NCBI GenBank assembly: GCA_009926065.1
Contig: RFPP01000009.1
Location: 1 to 64,000 of the forward strand
Origin: Flavobacteriaceae bacterium
Lineage (GTDB): Bacteria > Bacteroidota > Bacteroidia > Flavobacteriales > Flavobacteriaceae
Direction: 5' to 3'
Length of the DNA: 64,000 nucleotides
Both the position numbers and the translations under genes were made by a program. Shown here piece after piece: positions 43,936 to 51,631 of this stretch. The notes under the pieces are model-generated. The model was given only the letters and a program-made list of their open reading frames with translations. It was not told the origin of the DNA and did not search any database. Each line of letters opens with the position of its first letter. The stretch's first letter is position 1.

Positions 43936-44985
43936 ATGAAAACTTTATTAAAAGTAGCTAGAGAGAAAAAAGGATTAAAAACTCGAGAAGTAGCACAACT
44001 ACTGGGCATCGATCAGGCACTTATTAGTAAATTTGAAAGCGGTTCAAGAAAACCGACTAAAGAACAAGTAATAAAATTAGCATCGCTATTAGAAATAGAT
44101 CTTGAAACTATAATGGTTGCTTGGTTCAAAGAAAAATTATTGTATGAAATTGGCAACGATGAATTTGCATTAAAGGTATTAAATATTGTTCGCGAAGAAG
44201 TTGAAAATAATTACGTTATTTCTAAAAGAAATATTTCCAATAATTTAACAACAATTATCAACGAGATAGATGTTTTGAAAGCTAAAATAGATGGTTTTAG
44301 AAAATTGGATAACTTTAAAATAGCTCAAGCTTTAGAGTTGGAATATACCTTTGAAAGCAATAGAATTGAAGGAAATACTTTAACACTTCGTGAAACAGAA
44401 TTGGTCATAAATGAAGGATTGACTATTTCGGGAAAAAGTATGAGAGAACATCTTGAAGTTATCAATCACCATGAAGCAATAGCATATATTAAACATTTGA
44501 TTGAGAGAAATTCACCCTTAAATGAACGAGAAGTGCTTTCTATTCATAACCTAATTTTGAGGGGAATTCAACCCGAAGATGCCGGAAAATATAGAAAAGT
44601 TCAAGTAATGATTAAAGGAAGTTCACATTTACCGCCACAGCCTTTTTTAGTTGCCAAAGAAATGGAAAATTTATTTATTTGGTATGAATCCAACAAAAAG
44701 ATATTGCATCCAGTAATTTTAGCCGCTGAACTTCATCAACGATTAGTAACCATTCATCCATTTATCGATGGAAATGGTAGAAGTTCTCGTTTAGTAATGA
44801 ACCTTATTTTGCTTCAATATGGTTACGTAATTGCAAATATTAAAGGAGATTATGACAATAGAATGCAATATTATAATGCCCTTGAAATCGCTCAAACTAA
44901 AAACAACAAAGAAGAATTTTTGATGTTTATTGCTCAAATTGAGAAAGAAAGTTTGGAGCGTTATTTAAATATTATTGGACAATAA
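43936..44985 (+). CDS. HTH-Fic protein (putative AMPylator)
   Basis: A 349-residue protein with an XRE helix-turn-helix (residues about 1-60; LLGIDQALISKFESGSRKP) and a Fic domain. The catalytic motif HPFIDGNGR (274-282) is complete, with SSRL following. The inhibitory motif S-x-x-x-E-G (SNRIEG, 141-146) lies N-terminal to the catalytic core, so this is a class II, self-inhibited Fic protein that needs no separate antitoxin. Fic enzymes transfer AMP or related groups to proteins. A DNA-binding head suggests it regulates its own or nearby transcription. It stands alone behind smpB, ending in a hairpin. Confidence 0.9.
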   Translation: MKTLLKVAREKKGLKTREVAQLLGIDQALISKFESGSRKPTKEQVIKLASLLEIDLETIMVAWFKEKLLYEIGNDEFALKVLNIVREEVENNYVISKRNISNNLTTIINEIDVLKAKIDGFRKLDNFKIAQALELEYTFESNRIEGNTLTLRETELVINEGLTISGKSMREHLEVINHHEAIAYIKHLIERNSPLNEREVLSIHNLILRGIQPEDAGKYRKVQVMIKGSSHLPPQPFLVAKEMENLFIWYESNKKILHPVILAAELHQRLVTIHPFIDGNGRSSRLVMNLILLQYGYVIANIKGDYDNRMQYYNALEIAQTKNNKEEFLMFIAQIEKESLERYLNIIGQ

Positions 44986-45008
44986 ACCACGATATTTCAG
45001 GGTTTATT
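44981..45008 (+). terminator. Intrinsic terminator of the Fic gene
   Basis: Eight-base perfect stem AATAAACC ... GGTTTATT with a 12-base loop, followed by TGTTTTATTTTTT. The stem includes the Fic stop codon. Confidence 0.6.
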
Positions 45009-45012
45009 TGTT

Positions 45013-45654
45013 TTATTTTTTATCTTCTAATAAAGGGACGAATTTAAAATCACCACATTCGTGTTTTTCAAATTGGGTTTCATTTTTTCGAATCAACTTA
45101 ATCATAATTTGATTTTCTTCACCAACAGGAATAATCAACTTACCTCCTATTTTTAATTGTGCCATTAATGGTTTTGGAATCGTGGGAGCACCAGCAGTAA
45201 CAATAATACCGTCAAATGGAGCATGGTTTGGTAATCCTTTATACCCATCACCAAAGGAAAGGTGTTTAGGTCTAATTCCTAACTTAGATAATAAGGCAGA
45301 GGTTTGTTTGAACAACTCATTTTGTCTTTCTACACTGTAAACTTTAGCACCCATTAAATACAAAATAGCCGTTTGATATCCAGAACCTGTTCCGATTTCT
45401 AAAACCTTATCCCCTTTTTTAATTTCTAATAATTGAGTTTGAAAAGCTACAGTATAAGGTTGTGATATGGTTTGTCCAGCACCTATTGGAAAAGCTTTAT
45501 CTTGATAGGCATAGTCTTCAAAGCTTGAATTTAAAAATAAATGACGGGGAATTGTATTAATTGCTTTTAGGACGTTTTTATCAACAATTCCTTTTTCTTG
45601 CAATAATTTTACGAGCTGATTTCTAAGTCCCTGATGTTTGGCTGTGTCTTTCAA
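45013..45654 (-). CDS. pcm: Protein-L-isoaspartate O-methyltransferase
   Basis: Repairs isoaspartyl damage in proteins by SAM-dependent carboxyl methylation. The SAM-binding motif LEIGTGSGYQTAIL, the PCMT-specific FPIGAGQTISQPYTVAFQ and FDGIIVTAGAPTIP are clear. An ATG at 45729 would give 238 residues with an unusual N-terminus. A TTG at 45654 gives 213 residues beginning in KDTAKHQGLRNQL, the usual start of the family, and a promoter-like TTG-N18-TAAATTTA lies between the two, so the TTG was chosen. The alternative is not excluded. Confidence 0.88.
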   Translation of the reverse strand: MKDTAKHQGLRNQLVKLLQEKGIVDKNVLKAINTIPRHLFLNSSFEDYAYQDKAFPIGAGQTISQPYTVAFQTQLLEIKKGDKVLEIGTGSGYQTAILYLMGAKVYSVERQNELFKQTSALLSKLGIRPKHLSFGDGYKGLPNHAPFDGIIVTAGAPTIPKPLMAQLKIGGKLIIPVGEENQIMIKLIRKNETQFEKHECGDFKFVPLLEDKK

Positions 45655-45751
45655 AACTAAATATAATTTATGATGTAAATTTAAGAAAGATTTAGACAAT
45701 TCAAATGATGGAATTAATTTTATATGCATTAATTTATTATCAATTTATTGC

Positions 45752-45759
45752 TATTTTTG
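45752..45759 (+). promoter_or_regulatory. Candidate -7 box of the Gfo/Idh-led operon
   Basis: TATTTTTG matches TAnnTTTG and ends 16 bases before the ATG at 45776; no well-spaced TTG upstream. Confidence 0.4.
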
Positions 45760-45775
45760 TTGAAAATACTAAGTT

Positions 45776-46741
45776 ATGTTAAAAGTAGGAGTTTTAGGTG
45801 CTGGACATCTCGGAAAAATACATTTACGATTATTACAACAATCTGATAAATATGAATTAGTAGGTTTTTATGACGAAAATCAAGAAAGCGGCGCAAAAAT
45901 TGCCGAAGAATTTGGCTATAAACAATTTCATACTATTGCAACTTTAATTCACGCTGTAGACGTTATTGATATTGTAACTCCTACTCTTTCGCATTATAAA
46001 TGTGCTAAAGTTGCTATTAAGTCTGGAAAACATGTTTTTATCGAGAAACCCATTTCAAATACTGTTGCAGAAGCTGAAGAAATTATTTCTTTAGCAAATG
46101 AATACAATGTAAAAGGGCAAGTTGGTCACGTAGAAAGATTTAATCCTGCTTTTATTGCAACCAAAGATTTGATTGAGAATCCGATGTTTATTGAAACGCA
46201 TCGATTGGCTGAATTTAACCCTCGTGGAACAGATGTTCCGGTAGTTTTAGATTTAATGATTCACGATATTGACGCGATTTTGAGTGTGGTTCCCTCCAAA
46301 GTTAAACTTATTAATGCAAGTGGTGTTTCTGTGATTAGTGAAACTCCGGATATTGCCAATGCCAGAATTGAATTCGAAAATGGTTGTGTTGCCAATCTAA
46401 CTGCAAGCAGAATTTCATTAAAAAACATGCGTAAATCCAGATTTTTCCAAAAAGATGCCTATATTTCTATAGATTTTTTAGAAAAAAAATGTGAAGTAGT
46501 AAAAATGAAAGATGCACCTGAAGAACCAGGTGACTTTGATATGATTTTACAAAATGCAGAAGGAGAAAAAAAACAAATCTATTTTGCTAATCCTGTGATT
46601 GAACAAAATAATGCGATACTAGACGAATTAAATTCATTTGCAGATGCTATAAATAATAATACTGTTCCAATAGTAACATTAGAACAAGGTACGAATGCAT
46701 TAAGAGTTGCTTATCAAATAATTGATTGTTTTAAAAAATAA
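45776..46741 (+). CDS. Gfo/Idh/MocA-family oxidoreductase
   Basis: A 321-residue NAD(P)-dependent oxidoreductase: Rossmann loop GVLGAGHLGKIHLRLL at the start, the family EKP motif in VFIEKPISNT, and a C-terminal alpha/beta domain with LDLMIHDIDAILSV carrying the conserved Asp and His. Substrates in this family are sugars or related compounds; the specific one cannot be told. It is three bases upstream of the 3-hydroxyacyl-CoA dehydrogenase gene, as often in flavobacteria, so the two are cotranscribed. Confidence 0.9.
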   Translation: MLKVGVLGAGHLGKIHLRLLQQSDKYELVGFYDENQESGAKIAEEFGYKQFHTIATLIHAVDVIDIVTPTLSHYKCAKVAIKSGKHVFIEKPISNTVAEAEEIISLANEYNVKGQVGHVERFNPAFIATKDLIENPMFIETHRLAEFNPRGTDVPVVLDLMIHDIDAILSVVPSKVKLINASGVSVISETPDIANARIEFENGCVANLTASRISLKNMRKSRFFQKDAYISIDFLEKKCEVVKMKDAPEEPGDFDMILQNAEGEKKQIYFANPVIEQNNAILDELNSFADAINNNTVPIVTLEQGTNALRVAYQIIDCFKK

Positions 46742-46744
46742 AAT

Positions 46745-47635
46745 ATGAAAATAATAGCTGTAATTGGAGCTGGAACAATGGGTAATGGAATTGCTCATAC
46801 ATTTGCTCAAAGCGGATTCTCCGTTAAACTGATTGATATTTCTGAGAAATCCTTGGACAAAGGAATGGCAACTATTGCTAATAATTTAGATAGAATGGTG
46901 GCAAAAGGAACTATTACTGAAGAAGATAAACTAAAAACTATTTCTAATATAATAACTTACACCGAAATTAAAGATGGTGTGGTAGGTGTAGATTTGGTAG
47001 TTGAAGCGGCTACTGAAAACGTAGATTTAAAATTGAGAATTTTCAAAGAATTGAATGACGTTTGTTCGCACAATACAATTTTGGCTACCAATACTTCTTC
47101 TATTTCAATTACGCAAATAGGGTCTGTAGTATCTCATCCCGAAAGAGTCATCGGTATGCACTTTATGAATCCAGTACCCATTATGAAATTAGTAGAAATC
47201 ATTCGTGGCTATAATACCTCTGATGAAGTTACAAAAATCATCATGGAACTATCTGAAAAACTTGGTAAAACTCCCGTTGAAGTGAATGATTATCCTGGAT
47301 TTGTTGCCAATAGAATTTTAATGCCAATGATAAATGAGGCAATTGAAACCTTATACAATAAAGTAGCTGGTGTTTATGAAATTGATACCGTTATGAAATT
47401 AGGAATGGGACAACCAATGGGGCCACTACAATTAGCTGATTTTATTGGACTTGATGTATGTTTAGCGATACTAAACGTGATGCATGATGGATTCAAAAAC
47501 CCCAAATATGCTCCTTGCCCATTGTTAGTAAATATGGTTCGCGCAGGAAAATTAGGTTCAAAATCTGGTGAAGGATTCTATGATTATAGCGAAAGCAAAA
47601 AAGCAGAGAAAATTGCAAAACAATTTATTTCTTAA
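46745..47635 (+). CDS. 3-hydroxybutyryl-CoA dehydrogenase
   Basis: Oxidises 3-hydroxyacyl-CoA, or reduces acetoacetyl-CoA, with NAD(P). The 296-residue protein has the NAD loop VIGAGTMGNGIAHTFAQSGF, the catalytic His region GMHFMNPVPIMKLVEII, and the C-terminal dimer domain starting VNDYPGFVANRILMPMINEA with GMGQPMGPLQLADFIGLD. Length and motifs match the stand-alone bacterial enzyme (Hbd/PaaH type). Located between the oxidoreductase and YggS genes in a plus-strand operon. Confidence 0.94.
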   Translation: MKIIAVIGAGTMGNGIAHTFAQSGFSVKLIDISEKSLDKGMATIANNLDRMVAKGTITEEDKLKTISNIITYTEIKDGVVGVDLVVEAATENVDLKLRIFKELNDVCSHNTILATNTSSISITQIGSVVSHPERVIGMHFMNPVPIMKLVEIIRGYNTSDEVTKIIMELSEKLGKTPVEVNDYPGFVANRILMPMINEAIETLYNKVAGVYEIDTVMKLGMGQPMGPLQLADFIGLDVCLAILNVMHDGFKNPKYAPCPLLVNMVRAGKLGSKSGEGFYDYSESKKAEKIAKQFIS

Positions 47636-47646
47636 TTGAATATTAA

Positions 47647-48306
47647 ATGTCAATAAAAAATAACCTACTCAAAATAAAATCCTCACTACCCGAAAATGTA
47701 ACCCTTGTTGCAGTTTCAAAAACCAAACCTATTACTGATTTGATGGAGGCGTATCATGCCGGCCAACGTATTTTTGGTGAAAATAAAATCCAAGAAATGA
47801 CCGAGAAATGGGAACAAATGCCCAAAGACATTCAATGGCACATGATTGGTCATATTCAAACGAATAAGGTAAAATTCATGGCGCCTTATGTGAGTTTAGT
47901 GCATGGAATTGATAGCTTAAAATTATTAGAAGAAATCAACAAACAAGCCCTCAAAAACAATAGAATTATTGATTGCTTGCTGCAAATTCACATTGCAGAA
48001 GAAGAAACAAAGTTTGGTTTGAATGAAGATGAACTAGATAATTTATTAGGCTCTGAATCATTTATTAACTTAAAAAATATCAAAATAGTAGGTTTAATGG
48101 GAATGGCAACATTTACGGAAAACCAAACTCAAATCAAAAAAGAATTCGAACATTTGAAATCGATCTTTGATAAGTTGCAAAATCTTGAATCTAATAGCTT
48201 ACATTTCAACATTTTATCTATGGGAATGTCCGGCGACTACGAACTTGCAATTAAGTGCGGAAGTACAATGGTTCGTATTGGAAGTAGTATCTTTGGTGGA
48301 CGATAA
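47647..48306 (+). CDS. YggS/PROSC-family PLP-binding protein
   Basis: A 219-residue single-domain alanine-racemase-fold protein that holds pyridoxal phosphate and helps maintain PLP homeostasis. PLP Lys is in LVAVSKTKPI; other family marks are GENKIQEMTEKW, HMIGHIQTNKVK, VHGIDSLKLLEEI, and the late phosphate-binding LSMGMSGDYELAIKCGSTMVRIGSSIFG. Its last bases overlap the start of the exonuclease/GIY-YIG gene. Confidence 0.94.
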   Translation: MSIKNNLLKIKSSLPENVTLVAVSKTKPITDLMEAYHAGQRIFGENKIQEMTEKWEQMPKDIQWHMIGHIQTNKVKFMAPYVSLVHGIDSLKLLEEINKQALKNNRIIDCLLQIHIAEEETKFGLNEDELDNLLGSESFINLKNIKIVGLMGMATFTENQTQIKKEFEHLKSIFDKLQNLESNSLHFNILSMGMSGDYELAIKCGSTMVRIGSSIFGGR

Positions 48307-49690
48307 TATAAACTTAAACAAAATAACGATTTACTGCATACTCGACATAGAAACCACCGGAGGACAATTCAACGAAGAAGGAATTACTGAAATCGCTATT
48401 TATAAATTTGACGGTCTCGAAATAGTGGACCAATTTATTAGTTTAGTTAATCCTGAAATTCCAATTCAGCCCTTTGTTGTCAATTTAACAGGTATTAATA
48501 ACGCTATGTTAAGAAGCGCACCAAAATTTTATGAAATAGCTAAACGCATAATTGAAATCACCAATGATTGTGTATTAGTAGCCCACAACACTGCTTTTGA
48601 TTACCGAATACTTCGAACAGAATTCCGAAGATTAGGATTCGATTATAACAAACAAACACTTTGTACTGTTGAATTATCACAAAAATTATTACCCGAACAA
48701 CCTTCTCATAGTTTAGGAAAACTAGTACGGGCTTTAGGTATTCCAATGTCAGATAGACATCGAGCTAGCGGAGACGCAATGGCTACCCTTAAATTATTTC
48801 AATTATTGCTTGCTAAAGATACCGAAAAATCAATAGTACAAGAGTTAATTAAAACTGAAAAACTTAAAGGAATAAATCCAAAATTATATTCAATTATAGA
48901 AAGTGTTACTTCAAATACTGGAGTTTATTATATTCATAATAAAGAAGGTAGAATAATTTATATTGGTAAAAGTAAAAATATAAAAAAACGAATTAATCAA
49001 CATTTTACAGGTATTGATAAAAAATCAGTAAAAATACAATCAGAAGTTTTTAAAGTTACATTTGAAGAAACAGGGAGCGAATTAATTGCTTTATTAAAGG
49101 AAAGTGAAGAAATTAAAATTCATAAACCAATTTATAATCGTGCACAAAGGAAGAACTTGTTCAATATTGCCTTGTATGCTGAAGAAGATAAGAACGGTTA
49201 TTTACATCTAAAATTGCAAAAAGCTGATGGTCGAAAAAAAGAAATTACTTCATTTTCAACTATGCAAGAAGCAAAAAATACATTATTTAGAATCACTGCT
49301 GATTACCAATTGTGTCAAAAATTAACAGGTTTATATGTGACAAATGACGCCTGTTTCCAATACAAAATTAAGGAATGTGATGGCGCATGTATTGGAAAAA
49401 TAAGTCCTGAAGAATACAATTCAAGAGTTTCAACGTTTATTTCTAAAAATAGTTTTGATAACCAAAATATGATTCTAAAAGATAGAGGTCGAACAATTCA
49501 TGAACGCAGCGCAGTTTTAATTGAAAACGGTATTTATAGAGGATATGCGTTTTATGATCTGAATTATCAGGTGCAAAAAATCGAAATTCTTAAAAATATT
49601 ATCATTCCGATGCAAAATAATCGAGATGCCAGAAATATAATTCAAAGCCAAATTCGAAAAAATAAATTATTGAAAATTGTAAAATTTTAA
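48296..49690 (+). CDS. DnaQ-like 3'-5' exonuclease fused to UvrC-type GIY-YIG domain
   Basis: A 464-residue fusion from the GTG at 48296. The DEDDh exonuclease comes first (about 1-170): LDIETTGGQFNEEGI, HNTAFDYRILRTEF and HRASGDAMAT. A GIY-YIG domain follows (about 200-280) with GVYYIHNKEG and RIIYIGKSKNIKKRINQHF, as in UvrC and Cho. The C-terminal part includes ACIGKIS and resembles the middle of UvrC. No ATG exists before the exonuclease motif except at 48167, deep inside yggS, so a GTG (48296) or TTG (48293) start, overlapping yggS by about 11 bases, is most likely. It probably acts in DNA repair. Confidence 0.85.
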   Translation: MDDNINLNKITIYCILDIETTGGQFNEEGITEIAIYKFDGLEIVDQFISLVNPEIPIQPFVVNLTGINNAMLRSAPKFYEIAKRIIEITNDCVLVAHNTAFDYRILRTEFRRLGFDYNKQTLCTVELSQKLLPEQPSHSLGKLVRALGIPMSDRHRASGDAMATLKLFQLLLAKDTEKSIVQELIKTEKLKGINPKLYSIIESVTSNTGVYYIHNKEGRIIYIGKSKNIKKRINQHFTGIDKKSVKIQSEVFKVTFEETGSELIALLKESEEIKIHKPIYNRAQRKNLFNIALYAEEDKNGYLHLKLQKADGRKKEITSFSTMQEAKNTLFRITADYQLCQKLTGLYVTNDACFQYKIKECDGACIGKISPEEYNSRVSTFISKNSFDNQNMILKDRGRTIHERSAVLIENGIYRGYAFYDLNYQVQKIEILKNIIIPMQNNRDARNIIQSQIRKNKLLKIVKF

Positions 49691-49698
49691 TTTTATTT

Positions 49699-49781
49699 GG
49701 AGCAATTTCCGGCTATTCGTTGCAATCCATTTTTTGCTTCGTTCCGAGCAATAAAATGGGATTTTCACTGCTATCCGGGCT
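49699..49781. repeat. Flavobacterial intergenic repeat element copy
   Basis: An 83-base GC-richer block between two genes, beginning GGAGCAATTTCCGGCTATTCG and ending CACTGCTATCCGGGCTA. In the middle, ATCCATTTTTTGC and GCAATAAAATGGGAT form an imperfect inverted repeat. I recognise this as a degenerate member of an element common in flavobacterial intergenic DNA; that family membership is from memory and untested here. Confidence 0.55.
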
Positions 49782-49790
49782 AAAAAAAAT

Positions 49791-50723
49791 ATGAAGTACT
49801 TAATCACCATAGTAGGACCAACAGCTGTAGGAAAAACTTCCTTAAGTATTGCTTTGGCTCAACATTTCAATTGTGAAATTATATCCTGTGATAGCCGTCA
49901 ATTTTTTAAAGAAATTACTATTGGTACTGCTGTTCCCAGTAAACTTGAACTTCAAACCGTAAAACATCATTTTATTCAAAACAAATCAATATTTGATAGT
50001 TATAACGTAGGTGAATTTGAAAAAGAAGCTATCTCAAAACTTAACGAACTATATAAAACGAATGATTTTGCGATACTTGTTGGCGGTTCCGGATTGTATG
50101 TAGATGCAATTTTAAAAGGTTTTGATGATATTCCCGAAATTGATAAAAGCATTAGAGATTCGGTAATGATAAATTTTGAAAAAAATGGGATCCAATATTT
50201 ACAAGACAACCTAAAAATACTAGATTCAAATTTTTATGTTGAACTAAGTCAAAAAAATCCACAAACACTCTTAAACCCTCAAAGAATGATGCGTTTCGTT
50301 GAAGTTTGCATTGGAACTGGAAAACCCTATTCTTCCTTTATCAATCAGAAAAAAAATCAAAGAAGCTTCACTCCTATTCTAATCGGTTTAGAAGCAAAGA
50401 GAGAAGTAATTTACGACCGAATAAACCAACGTGTAGACTCAATGATGAACGAGGGATTATTAGCGGAAGTCGAAAAAGTATATACACATAAGGGATTAAA
50501 CGCATTACAAACAGTTGGTTACAGAGAATTATTCAGTTATTTTGATAATGAAATATCATTAGAATTTGCACTAGAAGAAATAAAAAAAAATACACGAAGA
50601 TTTGCTAAGCGACAACTAACTTGGTTTAAAAGAAACCCAGAAACTAAATGGTTTGAAATCGATGTAAAAAAAGAAGAAATCTCAGATTACATTAATAACA
50701 AAATTTTAAATGCCGATTTTTAA
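49791..50723 (+). CDS. miaA: tRNA dimethylallyltransferase
   Basis: Adds the dimethylallyl group to N6 of A37 in tRNAs reading UNN codons. The 310-residue protein has the P-loop VGPTAVGKTSLSIAL, SCDSRQFFKEITIGTA with the catalytic Asp and Ser/Arg, GGSGLYVDAIL, LNPQRMMRF and the C-terminal RRFAKRQLTWFKRNP. With the MiaE-like protein at 20563-21156 it supports hypermodified adenosine at position 37. The last 14 bases overlap the start of the pseudogene remnant. Confidence 0.96.
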   Translation: MKYLITIVGPTAVGKTSLSIALAQHFNCEIISCDSRQFFKEITIGTAVPSKLELQTVKHHFIQNKSIFDSYNVGEFEKEAISKLNELYKTNDFAILVGGSGLYVDAILKGFDDIPEIDKSIRDSVMINFEKNGIQYLQDNLKILDSNFYVELSQKNPQTLLNPQRMMRFVEVCIGTGKPYSSFINQKKNQRSFTPILIGLEAKREVIYDRINQRVDSMMNEGLLAEVEKVYTHKGLNALQTVGYRELFSYFDNEISLEFALEEIKKNTRRFAKRQLTWFKRNPETKWFEIDVKKEEISDYINNKILNADF

Positions 50724-50848
50724 ACAATTTACATCCTTATTTAGAAAAGATTGGGATATTAATTTCACGTAGTGCACCGCAAATGGATATTAAAATACAC
50801 CGAATTACGAAATTTAATTCAACCTATTATCACAAACAAAGAGAAATC
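50710..50848 (+). pseudogene. Decayed N-terminal remnant of an acyl-ACP thioesterase-like gene
   Basis: From the ATG at 50710, overlapping the miaA end by 14 bases, the frame reads MPIFKQFTSLFRKDWDINFT then hits TAG (50770). Reading through gives C-T-A-N-G-Y, and after a one-base frame change near 50790 the sequence continues K-Y-T-E-L-R-N-L-I-Q. The joined pattern, DWDINFT-x-C-T-A-N-G-Y-x-K-Y-T-E-L-x-N-L-x-Q, fits the hot-dog start of flavobacterial acyl-ACP thioesterases, which I recall lying next to miaA in relatives. One nonsense mutation, one deletion and loss of the remaining gene would explain it. The product assignment is tentative. Confidence 0.5.
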
Positions 50849-50877
50849 TAATTTTGTTCAGATTTTTTTAAAAAAAA

Positions 50878-50895
50878 ACTCCGATTTCTCGGAGT
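50878..50895. terminator. Bidirectional intrinsic terminator
   Basis: Perfect seven-base stem ACTCCGA - TTTC - TCGGAGT, extended by flanking A and T runs on both sides. It separates miaA and the remnant from the convergent response-regulator gene. Confidence 0.85.
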
Positions 50896-50904
50896 TTTTA
50901 AAGT

Positions 50905-51624
50905 TTATTTATCTGAAACTTTGTTTTTAATTACCAATCTAAAACCTTCACCATGAATGTTTAAAATTTCAACATTGGCATCTGGTTTTAAGTATTTTCT
51001 GAGTTTTGCAATGTAAACGTCCATACTTCTGGAGGTGAAATAATTATCATCTCTCCAAATTTTTGTCAATGCTAATTCTCTAGGCATTAAGTCGTTTTCA
51101 TAAAGTACTAATAACTTAAGTAATTCATTTTCCTTCGGTGATAATTTAATTGATTCCTGATTTTTGTACGTTAAGAATCGTAATTTCGAATTCAAATGAA
51201 ATTCACCAATCTGGAATTCAAATTTAGTTGCGTCTGCTTTTGAATCAGAAGATTTTCTTTGAATAATAGCTCTAATTTTCATAAGTAAAACTTCAGAATC
51301 AAAAGGTTTATTCAAGTAATCATCAGCACCAACTTTGTACCCTTTTAACACATCCTCTTTCATAGATTTTGCGGTTAAAAAAACAATAGGCACTTCTTTA
51401 TTTTTTTCTCTGATTTCTTTTGCAAGAGTATAACCATCTTTGTAAGGCATCATAACGTCTAATATACATAAATCGTAGTTGTCCTTTTTGAATTTCTCAA
51501 AACCTTCCATACCATTTTTTGCCAAAGTAACATCAAAATCATTTAGCATTAAATAGTCTTTTAAAATGGCACCGAAATTTTGATCGTCTTCTACTAAAAG
51601 AATTTTTTTGTTGTCTGTTTCCAT
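50905..51624 (-). CDS. OmpR-family response regulator (RprY-like)
   Basis: A 239-residue DNA-binding response regulator. The receiver domain shows the acidic pair LLVEDDQNFG, the phospho-acceptor Asp in LCILDVMMPYKDG, and switch residues Thr and Lys in VFLTAKS and LNKPFDSE. The C-terminal winged helix includes LSPKENELLKLL and YFTSRSMDVYIAKLRKYL. Sequence style is like Bacteroides RprY. Encoded seven bases downstream of its histidine kinase and followed by a strong terminator. Target genes unknown. Confidence 0.93.
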   Translation of the reverse strand: METDNKKILLVEDDQNFGAILKDYLMLNDFDVTLAKNGMEGFEKFKKDNYDLCILDVMMPYKDGYTLAKEIREKNKEVPIVFLTAKSMKEDVLKGYKVGADDYLNKPFDSEVLLMKIRAIIQRKSSDSKADATKFEFQIGEFHLNSKLRFLTYKNQESIKLSPKENELLKLLVLYENDLMPRELALTKIWRDDNYFTSRSMDVYIAKLRKYLKPDANVEILNIHGEGFRLVIKNKVSDK

Positions 51625-51631
51625 ATTATTA

